NCBI GenBank assembly: GCA_017985985.1
Contig: JAGNWK010000005.1
Span: forward strand, 1-64,000
Direction of reading: 5' to 3'
Length of the DNA: 64,000 bases
From: Oligoflexales bacterium
GTDB taxonomy: Bacteria; Bdellovibrionota_B; Oligoflexia; Oligoflexales; Bog-1112
The notes beneath the pieces were generated by a model that saw only the letters and a program-made list of their open reading frames with translations, did no database searches and was not told where the DNA came from. Positions 9,849 to 16,693 of the stretch are shown one piece after another; positions within the stretch are counted from its first letter, which is position 1, and the number at the start of each line of letters is the position of its first letter. Position numbers and translations under genes: made by a program.

Positions 9849-10136
9849 CCTCTAAAATCCCCTAGCAAGGAGGGGTTAGGGGAAACTTCAGTACCGGAGG
9901 GGCAGCTGGTCCCCATCAAACCTCTAAAAGCCCCTAGCAAGGAGGGGGCAGGGGAAACTTCAGTACCGGAGGGGCAGCTGGTCCCCATCAAACCTCTAAA
10001 AGCCCCTAGCAAGGAGGGGTTAGGGGAAACTTCAGTACCGGAGGGGCAGCTGGTCCCCATCAAACCTCTAAAAGCCCCTAGCAAGGAGGGGGCAGGGGAA
10101 ACTTCAGTACCGGAGGGGGCAGCTGGTTCCCCTGAG
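9849..10136 (+). repeat. four tandem 72-bp copies containing family C
   Basis: Four direct repeats with a period of exactly 72 bases start at 9849, 9921, 9993 and 10065. Copies 1 and 3 carry GAGGGGTTAGG where copies 2 and 4 carry GAGGGGGCAGG, so the array probably grew by duplication of a 144-base pair of units. Each unit contains a family C core (CAAGGAGGGG … GCAGCTGGT). Because 72 is a multiple of three, the array stays open in several frames and creates artificial long ORFs on both strands. Confidence 0.95.
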
Positions 10137-10148
10137 AAAAGGAAAAAA

Positions 10149-10781
10149 CTATCTAGGACAAAGAGCAGCCTGTCCAGCTGCATCAAATCGTATATCTTGT
10201 CCATCGATTTGGATGACAATATCTTGGTTTGTTGCTGTTCGATAGCCGTTGACAGTTAGGTTAGACTTGAAGTTGCCAACGTAATCACTACGGAGACACC
10301 AGTTGGGGAGAACCCTCCAGGTGCTACTAGCAGCAGCCTGAGCTGAGGGTACAGACCAGGTGTTTAGACCGGGTGTAGGAATTGCTCTTTGCAAGGTCCC
10401 TGCAGCCTGGTTATAGAACTCAGAGACAGCTGACACAGTCCCTTCGGTTCCACTTGTTCTCTCATACCCATAGGTAAGGCTTTGCTGGAGTACACCTATG
10501 TAATAGCCTGTACGAACTCTAGTGGGGATGATAATGCGACATGTTTTTTTCGCAACTCGAGCACCATCAGCAACACCAGTCAGACTGACACCCAGTTGAG
10601 AGAAGATGACAGACATTTCATTGCCTGCACTGATGAAGTGCGTATCCGCCGCCGTACAGCCAGATCCTGAAGCAATAGCTTGCCCATTGTAGTTCCACTC
10701 GATCACCTGCTGAGCTTGTGCTGCAGCACTAATAGAGGCGGACACAAGAAAACAGCCAAGCAAACGCATAGCCAATCTCAT
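10149..10781 (-). CDS. DUF4360-like secreted protein (copy 2)
   Basis: A 210-residue exported protein. The ATG at 10781 is chosen because AGGAGG lies four bases upstream and a signal peptide follows (MRLAMRLLGCFLVSASISAAAQAQ). The mature part shows ASGSGC, an EMSVIFSQLG strand, KKTCRIIIPTRVRTGYY and two late cysteines. This order matches the DUF4360 family as I know it and the downstream neighbour at 9164-9847. Function unknown; the all-beta look and paired cysteines fit an extracellular role. Confidence 0.65.
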   Translation of the reverse strand: MRLAMRLLGCFLVSASISAAAQAQQVIEWNYNGQAIASGSGCTAADTHFISAGNEMSVIFSQLGVSLTGVADGARVAKKTCRIIIPTRVRTGYYIGVLQQSLTYGYERTSGTEGTVSAVSEFYNQAAGTLQRAIPTPGLNTWSVPSAQAAASSTWRVLPNWCLRSDYVGNFKSNLTVNGYRTATNQDIVIQIDGQDIRFDAAGQAALCPR

Positions 10782-10932
10782 ACGACCTCCTGATGAGCAC
10801 CAGTACGGCACAGACTTCTAAGAAGCCTAAAGCCACTCCGTTCTGACACTCTTTGAGAAACTTTTTAGCTTTATCTTTTAGCTTACGTTTCTCGTTTTAA
10901 ATTTCAGCCTTAAATTCTGAATCTATTGTCCA

Positions 10933-10963
10933 ATAATTGTTTTTCAAAAACAATATTGTTTTT
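10933..10963. promoter_or_regulatory. AT-rich palindrome upstream of the DUF4360-like pair
   Basis: A perfect 18-base palindrome AAAAACAATATTGTTTTT (10946-10963) overlaps a second inverted repeat (CAATAATTGTTTTT with AAAAACAATATTG). It lies about 165 bases upstream of the 10781 start, in a 296-base gene-free stretch that holds nothing else clear. It could be a regulator site or a hairpin; this is inference from symmetry only. Confidence 0.3.
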
Positions 10964-11077
10964 TTAATTGGGGATAGAAACTGAGAGACTCTATAGAGGT
11001 CTTATCGTAGAGGCCTTCATTCTATTGGGAATGGAGCTCACTTTACAGGCAAACATATTGCTCTTTAGAAGAATCAG

Positions 11078-11770
11078 CTAGGAAGCCGCCGCCTTATAAA
11101 GCTTGTTTTTTCTGATATAAGCTGCAACCAATGGATGAAGCCACTCTTCAGGTATGGGAAGGCCTTGCTGAAGTTTGGTTCGGATGACACGACTAGCTGC
11201 TGGACTGGTCTCTCGGTCAAGGAGAAAAACAGAACTGCCTGTCTGAGGAATAAAGGCACTCCCTGCAGAATTCCAAGTCAGTTTTAGATGCAGTCTCTCC
11301 AGCATGCCTTCTACACAGGACGGAAGATCCACCTCCACATGAGCATTCTTATCGAGAGAGAAACGTCGACAGATCAGCAGCGAACAGGTCTGCAGAATCA
11401 ACGTAGGATTATGCCAGAGGTGGAAATTCTCCACCTGATCTTGACCCAACATAAAGCTGAGCTTTTTCTTGGGATAGGACTTTGAAAGTGCGTCTAATGT
11501 TTGAGCTGTGTAATTCGGTTTGCTCAAATGCCTTTCTATGAGGTCAAAGGAAAGGTTCTTAATGCCAAGACTTTCAAAGTTAAGACGGCACATGGCGACC
11601 CTGTGATCAAAATCAGCCTGTGGCCTCTTGCATCCAAAACCCTTTGGCGTCGGGGATTCGCAGGTAGGGAGAATGACCATTGAGCTATCTGGAAAAGTAG
11701 AATGGGCAAGCTCCACACAGTCCCTATGACCAAGATGAGGAGGGTCAAAGGTTCCACCATAAAAAATCAT
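11078..11770 (-). CDS. nadD: nicotinate-nucleotide adenylyltransferase
   Basis: Transfers the adenylyl group of ATP to nicotinate mononucleotide to give deamido-NAD, late in NAD synthesis in the cytoplasm. The start at ATG 11770 places the nucleotidyltransferase signature GGTFDPPHLGH at residues 4-14; a longer frame from TTG 11794 adds eight unneeded residues. Further family features are LPTCESP after the second strand, MLGQDQVENFHLWHN in the middle, and VIRTKLQQG followed by LHPLVAAYI near the C-terminus (the ISSTxIR-type region). Length of about 230 residues fits the family. It lies 87 bases downstream of frr on the same strand, where many relatives have uppS or cdsA instead. A damaged family A repeat (11822-11852) fills the gap. 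Confidence 0.93.
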   Translation of the reverse strand: MIFYGGTFDPPHLGHRDCVELAHSTFPDSSMVILPTCESPTPKGFGCKRPQADFDHRVAMCRLNFESLGIKNLSFDLIERHLSKPNYTAQTLDALSKSYPKKKLSFMLGQDQVENFHLWHNPTLILQTCSLLICRRFSLDKNAHVEVDLPSCVEGMLERLHLKLTWNSAGSAFIPQTGSSVFLLDRETSPAASRVIRTKLQQGLPIPEEWLHPLVAAYIRKNKLYKAAAS

Positions 11771-11857
11771 ATCTGGGACTTCTAATAGCTGCAAAGTAGG
11801 TCAACCTCGAACTGTGAACATCACTCATCACCCCGAGCGAAGTCGGGGCGGCATGAG

Positions 11858-12412
11858 CTAAATCGTCATGACCTCTTTCCGCTTTTTCTCAGTTTTTTCA
11901 TCGACGAGTTTTGTATACCGGTCTGTCAGATTTTGAACCTCTTTTTGAAGTAAGTTGCTCTCATCTTCGGGTATCTTCTTATCCTTCTCGTCCTTCTTGA
12001 TCTTTTGATTCGTGTCTTGTCTGACTTTACGCACGAGAACTTTAGCTTCTTCACCCAACTTCGCCACGTTCTTAGCAATCTCCTTCCTCTTTTCTTCGTT
12101 AAGAGGAACGATAGGAAGGCGGACAACGTGACCATCGTTTGTGGGCTGTATCCCTATATCAGCCAGCTGAATCGATTTTTCTATCTCCTGAAGCAACTTC
12201 TTTTCAAAAGGGGCAATCACGATCGTACGAGCATCGGGTGTTGAAAGGGAAGCTACTTGATTGAGCAGGGTTGGTGTACCATAGTAGTTCACCTTAATCC
12301 CGTCTAATAAAGTGAGAGAAGCTCGACCAGTTCTCACACGGGAAAAATCTCTATCAAGAGACTCAAGGGACTTCTTCATCCCCGCTTCACAGGCTTCTAG
12401 GGCAGGATTCAT
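11858..12412 (-). CDS. frr: ribosome recycling factor
   Basis: Splits the post-termination 70S ribosome together with EF-G. ATG 12412 is supported by AAGGAG seven bases upstream; the longer frame overlapping pyrH has no such site. The 184-residue protein has the RRF hallmarks: RVRTGRASLTLLDGIKVNYYG at the N-terminal hinge, LPIVPLNEEKRKEI in the middle, and VRKVRQDTNQKIKKDEKDK in the long helix. It follows pyrH by ten bases, consistent with the conserved rpsB-tsf-pyrH-frr operon. Confidence 0.97.
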   Translation of the reverse strand: MNPALEACEAGMKKSLESLDRDFSRVRTGRASLTLLDGIKVNYYGTPTLLNQVASLSTPDARTIVIAPFEKKLLQEIEKSIQLADIGIQPTNDGHVVRLPIVPLNEEKRKEIAKNVAKLGEEAKVLVRKVRQDTNQKIKKDEKDKKIPEDESNLLQKEVQNLTDRYTKLVDEKTEKKRKEVMTI

Positions 12413-12422
12413 AAAAAGCTCC

Positions 12423-13142
12423 TTATCGGACAAGGGTTCCAATGGCTGGATCGGTAAGAGCTCTCAAGACACAGCCTTCCTCATCCATTTTGAAGACTTT
12501 AATCGGGAGCCCTGCTTCCATACACATCGTAATCGCTGTAGCATCCATAACTTTTAAATTTTTTGAAATCACTTCAATATAAGTGAGAGACTGAAATTTT
12601 TCTGCAGTCGGGTCTTTCTTTGGATCGCTCGTATAAATACCATCGACTTTCGTAGCCTTTAGGATGATCTCGCAGTTCGTTTCGAGAGCCCTTAGGCTTG
12701 CGGCTGTGTCGGTTGTGAAGAACGGATTCCCCGTACCCCCCGCAAACACCACAACCCTACCAGCCTCGAGATGCTTAATAGCCTTTCGCCGAATATATGG
12801 CTCTGCCAATTCGGGCATGTGTACAGCCGTCATGACGCGAGTTGAAACCTGATGGCGGCTTTCTAAGATACCCTGAAGGGCTAGGCCATTGATACAGGTG
12901 GCTAGCATACCCATATAATCTGCAGCCGCTCGCTCCATCCCTAAGTTGCCCGCCAAAGATCCACGGAAGATGTTGCCACCACCCACAACGACAGCCACCT
13001 GCTTTTTATGGTGATGCATATCGGCAATTTCATGAGCAACCAGCTCAAGAGCCTCCGTGCTGAAACCAGCTTGTTCATCACCCCCAAGCATCTCTCCAGA
13101 GAGCTTTAAGAGTATGCGAGAAGACTTCTTGATGGTGTTCAT
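12423..13142 (-). CDS. pyrH: UMP kinase
   Basis: Phosphorylates UMP to UDP; a hexameric member of the amino-acid-kinase fold. The 239-residue sequence shows LLKLSGEML near the start, VVVGGGNIFRG for nucleotide binding, AADYMGMLAT, and FAGGTGNPFFTTDTAA followed by KATKVDGIYTSDP, all diagnostic. The start ATG 13142 is preceded by a GGAAGG site. It lies downstream of tsf across a 305-base gap containing a strong hairpin and a family B remnant, so it may have its own promoter or depend on read-through. Confidence 0.97.
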   Translation of the reverse strand: MNTIKKSSRILLKLSGEMLGGDEQAGFSTEALELVAHEIADMHHHKKQVAVVVGGGNIFRGSLAGNLGMERAAADYMGMLATCINGLALQGILESRHQVSTRVMTAVHMPELAEPYIRRKAIKHLEAGRVVVFAGGTGNPFFTTDTAASLRALETNCEIILKATKVDGIYTSDPKKDPTAEKFQSLTYIEVISKNLKVMDATAITMCMEAGLPIKVFKMDEEGCVLRALTDPAIGTLVR

Positions 13143-13221
13143 GGCTCATCCTTCCTGGGGACCGCACCGGTTAGAGGGTAAGACCCGCTTATCATGGCAT
13201 TCACAAGAGTATTCCTCAAGC

Positions 13222-13260
13222 TTATAGAGGGTTCCATGTAGCTTACATGGAACCCTCTAT
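13222..13260. terminator. strong hairpin between tsf and pyrH
   Basis: An 18-bp perfect stem (TATAGAGGGTTCCATGTA and its complement) with loop GCT. No T-run follows on the minus strand, so it is either a factor-independent attenuator of weak form or an RNA-processing or stability element that would split tsf from pyrH-frr expression. The rest of the 305-base gap (13143-13447) holds only a family B fragment near 13352-13400. Confidence 0.5.
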
Positions 13261-13447
13261 ATTTACTCAGGACATACCGTCTAGCCGACAACGTCGAGCT
13301 ATCTTCGAGATCTCTCAACTATGCTCCAAGCTGCCTAAATACTCTGATTTCGTCATTGCGAGGAGCCGGAGGCGACAAAGCAATCTTGTCTTTACACCGA
13401 GACAGCTGGCTGGAGATGACGGCGGAGCCTTCGTTCCCGGCTCTCTA

Positions 13448-14356
13448 TTAGAGAGACTTTTTTACTTGAGCAGCAACTTCGTCAGCAAAGTTTTCTTCTT
13501 TCACTTCAATCCCATCTCCGAGTTGGTATCGAACAAAAGAAGAGGGCTGAGCTTTAACTTCACTTTGTCTCAAATACTCAGCAACCGACATTTTTGGTTC
13601 TTTAACGAAAGGTTGCTCGAGGAGACAAACTTCACCAAAAAACTTAGACATCTGACCGACCAAGATTTTTTCCAACATTTCGGGTGGCTTCTTACTTTGC
13701 TCTTCCATCAGCTTCTTGCGAGCCAAAGCCTGTTCCTGCTCAAACTCAAGAGGACTGACCTCCTCTCTTCGCAAAAAGCGTGGAGAAGAAGCGGCTATGT
13801 GCATAGAAACGTCGACAGCAGCTGTCTTGAGCTTCTCGTTAACTTCCCCATTGAACACGACCAGCACGCCGATTTTGCCGTGCATGTGGTTGTACGATCC
13901 AATATACCCATCTTTTACGTGGACATACTGAACCCTTCTCAGGTTCATGTTTTCACCAACCTGAGTGATCAGTTGAGTCAACTTGCCGTTGAAGGTATCC
14001 GACCCCAATGAGAGGTTTTTTACAGACTCGAGGTCTGCACTTTTATTTTTGAGAGCAGCGAGAGCGGCTTCTTTGGCGAGCAACCGAAATGCCTCATTTT
14101 TGCTAGCAAAATCGGTTTCGCAGTTCAACTCAAGGATAACGGCTTCTTTCCCGTCCGCACTGACGGCGAACTCAACCATACCTTCAGCTGCTGTTCTTCC
14201 AGCTTTCTTTGCAGCCCGAGACATCCCTCTCTCACGAAGCCAGAGGATGGCTTTATCCATATCCCCTTGGTTTTCTGTAAGAGCTTGCTTGCACTCCATC
14301 ATTCCCACGCCGGTGGCATCACGAAGTTTTTTAACTTGCTGTGCTGAGATATTCAT
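13448..14356 (-). CDS. tsf: translation elongation factor Ts
   Basis: Guanine-nucleotide exchange factor for EF-Tu. The 302-residue protein starts MNISAQQVKKLRDATGVGM, the UBA-like N-terminal domain, then ALTENQGDMDKAILWLRERG and the core ELNCETDFASKNEAF motif that contacts EF-Tu. The C-terminal half resembles the dimerisation domain. The ribosome site GAGGAG overlaps the last codons of rpsB, nine bases away, implying translational coupling. Length is in the usual range. Confidence 0.97.
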   Translation of the reverse strand: MNISAQQVKKLRDATGVGMMECKQALTENQGDMDKAILWLRERGMSRAAKKAGRTAAEGMVEFAVSADGKEAVILELNCETDFASKNEAFRLLAKEAALAALKNKSADLESVKNLSLGSDTFNGKLTQLITQVGENMNLRRVQYVHVKDGYIGSYNHMHGKIGVLVVFNGEVNEKLKTAAVDVSMHIAASSPRFLRREEVSPLEFEQEQALARKKLMEEQSKKPPEMLEKILVGQMSKFFGEVCLLEQPFVKEPKMSVAEYLRQSEVKAQPSSFVRYQLGDGIEVKEENFADEVAAQVKKSL

Positions 14357-14364
14357 ACTTATTT

Positions 14365-15240
14365 TTACTCCTCATCTGCATCGTCGGATAAGTCACCAGA
14401 TTCATCCGCAGTTACAGCCTTGGCTTCTGATTTCTTCTTGATCACTTTCACAGAGTGACCTTCTTTATCAAAAATCGTGCCTTCTTCTGCCTTAGCATTG
14501 TAGACAGGCTTCTCCATTTGATCTTCAAAAGAGCTTGCTTTAAAGCGGCTACGACCAGAGATACAGGCGTCTGCGATCGTTCGGATAAAGATCTGCAGAG
14601 ATTTCAAACTGTCGTCGTTACCAGGTATGATGTGATCGATACCGGTTGGATCTGCGTTTGTATCTGTGATGGCGACAATCGGAATCCCAAGTTTTTGAGC
14701 TTCTTTGATCGCAATGTGCTCTTTTTGAGCGTCACAGATAAAGATCGCCTTCGGCATGCCAGGCATATCTTTAATCCCGCCAAGGTTCGCTTCCAGTTTC
14801 AAGCGGAGGCGTTCCATGTTGAGAACTTCCTTCTTTGGTAGCTTCTTGAAAGTCCCGTCCGTAGCCATCTTCTCAATCCGTCGAAGACGGTGAACACTTT
14901 GACGAATGGTATTGTAGTTGGTGAGCGTACCCCCGAGCCAGCGGGCGTTGATGAAGAACATGCCACAACGTCTAGCTTCTTCCGCCACCATTTCTTGAGC
15001 TTGTTTTTTAGTGCCTACAAAAAGGATCTGGCCACCACGAGATGTCACTTGATCGACAAAGTCATAAGCTTTTTTCAAGTATCGGACAGTTTTTTGGAGG
15101 TCGATGATATGAACCCCATTCCGAGCCCCGTAAATGTAGGGCTTCATCTTGGGGTTCCAACGGCGACATTGATGGCCGTAGTGAGCTCCTGCTTCTAGCA
15201 ATTCTTTCATCGGGACAACTGTGTTCGTCGTAGCGGTCAT
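14365..15240 (-). CDS. rpsB: 30S ribosomal protein S2
   Basis: Small-subunit protein bridging head and body of the 30S particle. ATG 15240, with GAGG six bases upstream, gives 291 residues beginning MTATTNTVVPMKELLEAG; the longer frame to 15387 lacks family similarity. Diagnostic blocks are GAHYGHQCRRWNPKM, IYGARNGVHIIDLQKT, FVGTKKQAQ, RWLGGTLTNYNTI, and ITDTNADPTGIDHIIPGNDD. The acidic C-terminal tail of about 45 residues (ESGDLSDDADEE) is an extension. First gene of the operon. Confidence 0.98.
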   Translation of the reverse strand: MTATTNTVVPMKELLEAGAHYGHQCRRWNPKMKPYIYGARNGVHIIDLQKTVRYLKKAYDFVDQVTSRGGQILFVGTKKQAQEMVAEEARRCGMFFINARWLGGTLTNYNTIRQSVHRLRRIEKMATDGTFKKLPKKEVLNMERLRLKLEANLGGIKDMPGMPKAIFICDAQKEHIAIKEAQKLGIPIVAITDTNADPTGIDHIIPGNDDSLKSLQIFIRTIADACISGRSRFKASSFEDQMEKPVYNAKAEEGTIFDKEGHSVKVIKKKSEAKAVTADESGDLSDDADEE

Positions 15241-15414
15241 TGGTACCTCAATCTTTGTGAAAAAGTTCGCATCAGCCCTTGAATACAGATCTCCACCTGG
15301 AGTCTGCACACCTTTTCGAGTAAGGGCTTGCTTCATCGGGAGTAAATTCTCCCCAAGTCCCACACAGGGCCAGTAGGCATACTTCACCTACCTAGCTGCC
15401 GGCAAGGATCCGAT

Positions 15415-15443
15415 AATGTACTTGTAAAACGTTGGGGAGGCAA
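15415..15443 (-). promoter_or_regulatory. candidate sigma70-type promoter for rpsB
   Basis: On the minus strand TTGCCT (15443-15438) and TACATT (15420-15415) are separated by exactly 17 bases, four of six matches to each consensus hexamer. This would give a leader of about 165 nucleotides before rpsB, long enough for the leader regulation common in ribosomal operons, although I recognise no specific leader motif. Confidence 0.45.
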
Positions 15444-15465
15444 TCCCAAAAACCCTCTTTATAAG

Positions 15466-15511
15466 AGGGGGGAGAATCCTAAAGAGGGGGGAACGCCCTC
15501 TTTAGAAAAAA
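15466..15511 (-). repeat. left 46-bp inverted repeat (family D) bracketing the GYF_2-like gene
   Basis: Reverse complement of 16537-16582 at 45 of 46 positions. It contains the family D hairpin (arms CTAAAGAGGG and CCCTCTTTAG) plus a C-rich tail. It ends three bases before the ATG of the enclosed gene. Unlike other family D copies it does not follow a gene. Confidence 0.9.
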
Positions 15512-15514
15512 GGA

Positions 15515-16531
15515 ATGGATAGAATAGAGATGAACTGGCGCATTCAATCAGGCGGGCAAATCCTAGGTCCCTGGGACAGGCAGACCCTTCGAGAGGCTTT
15601 GCTAAACGGCAAGGTTCTCCCCACCGATCCAAGCCGGGATGAGCACAGCGGCAAGATTCTTCCCCTTATCGAGGTTGATGCTCTTTTTCCACCGATTCCA
15701 GACTCGAATCCTTCTATAAAAGACGCTTACGTTGAACTCCTCAGCCTGGGCTCCCAGGGCCAGCCGACTCTTGTCATACACCGGGAAGACAGCACCATAG
15801 CCAGTGATCAGATCGCCACAAAAGTCGCAGCGCCACGAGCAAACCACGCCGACATGCAGAGGAGAGTTCAATCCCTGGTGAAACCCCCTGCACCGACGTC
15901 TCCCTGGTTTTTCCTACTGGGGGGGCTGTTTGTAGCACTGACCCTCTCCGGCTTCCTGATTCACTATTCTAATTTTTTCACAAAAAATAAGGCAAAGCCC
16001 TGGCCTTTTTCCAGCCCGGCTAAAAAGTCGGAGGAAAAGATAAGCCTCGTTCGCCCCCCAGAACTGATGAAAGCACCACTCCCAACAGCTTGGCCTGAGA
16101 TGGGGAAGATGAAACCGGAACCAGCTCCTGTTCCGCTTCGACTACTAGAAACTCCGATGCCCCTCGAAGACAGCTCCAAGACCAGCGCAACGGAGAACAA
16201 GCACCCGTCTGCCAAAAAGCCCCCACCGAAGGAGGTCCCCAAGAAAGCAAAGATGGAAAGGGGGCTCGGGGCTATTCCCAGCATAAAAATGGCGCAAAAT
16301 TTCAAAGGGGAGAAGATCAAAATTGGCCCCCTTCACTTTTCCCTGTCCTCCCTGGAGAACTGTGAAGTGAAGTGCCAACTCACCATGTACGACAACAAGA
16401 ATTTTGGCTTGAAAATCACTTTTTTTAAAGCAGCCTACGAAGCTCCCCTCGTCGAGAAAAGCACAGACCTCTTTATTTTAGGAAGAATAAACACCGACGG
16501 ACAAAGCTTCGTCCTCTCTGGAATTGAATAG
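15515..16531 (+). CDS. membrane protein with N-terminal GYF_2-like domain
   Basis: Predicted 338-residue single-pass protein. Residues 7-55 (NWRIQSGGQILGPWDRQTL…ALLNGKVLPTD) look like the GYF_2 domain often found at the N-terminus of bacterial membrane proteins. After a short linker comes one membrane helix (about 130-155), then a long Pro/Lys/Glu-rich periplasmic or linker segment (about 160-270), and a C-terminal beta-rich module with two cysteines (ENCEVKC). Topology would be N-in, C-out. Function unknown. The gene is bracketed almost to the base by inverted family D repeats, and is divergent from rpsB. ATG 15515 has AAAGGA just upstream; ATG 15530 is an alternative. Confidence 0.7.
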   Translation: MDRIEMNWRIQSGGQILGPWDRQTLREALLNGKVLPTDPSRDEHSGKILPLIEVDALFPPIPDSNPSIKDAYVELLSLGSQGQPTLVIHREDSTIASDQIATKVAAPRANHADMQRRVQSLVKPPAPTSPWFFLLGGLFVALTLSGFLIHYSNFFTKNKAKPWPFSSPAKKSEEKISLVRPPELMKAPLPTAWPEMGKMKPEPAPVPLRLLETPMPLEDSSKTSATENKHPSAKKPPPKEVPKKAKMERGLGAIPSIKMAQNFKGEKIKIGPLHFSLSSLENCEVKCQLTMYDNKNFGLKITFFKAAYEAPLVEKSTDLFILGRINTDGQSFVLSGIE

Positions 16532-16536
16532 TAGTC

Positions 16537-16582
16537 TTTTTTCTAAAGAGGGCGTTCCCCCCTCTTTAAGATTCTCCCCCCT
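16537..16582 (+). repeat. right 46-bp inverted repeat (family D)
   Basis: Mate of 15466-15511 with one mismatch. It begins with a run of six T and contains the hairpin at 16543-16568. It lies five bases after the stop of the GYF_2-like gene and may terminate its transcript. A further repeat remnant, with GGCCGAGGAACGAGGCCGTT, occupies about 16605-16655. Confidence 0.9.
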
Positions 16583-16693
16583 ATATCCCTGATTCAGTGT
16601 CACCGTCATCCCCACGCCGAAGGCCGAGGAACGAGGCCGTTAGGCGGTCAGGGGGTCTCGTGCAACTATGACGAATACTTATGGAACAAGTTC

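Noticed and set aside
9848-10219. Repetitive N-terminal extension of the DUF4360-like protein
   Set aside because: Encoded entirely by DNA repeats and placed before a complete signal peptide, so the real start is downstream.
9711-10259. Plus-strand open frame of 182 codons rich in PLKAPSKEG units
   Set aside because: It is the 72-bp repeat array read on the opposite strand. The unit length is a multiple of three, so openness is not evidence for coding.
15241-15387. N-terminal extension of ribosomal protein S2
   Set aside because: The extra 49 residues have no family counterpart, and GAGG sits correctly before ATG 15240; this stretch is more likely the transcript leader.
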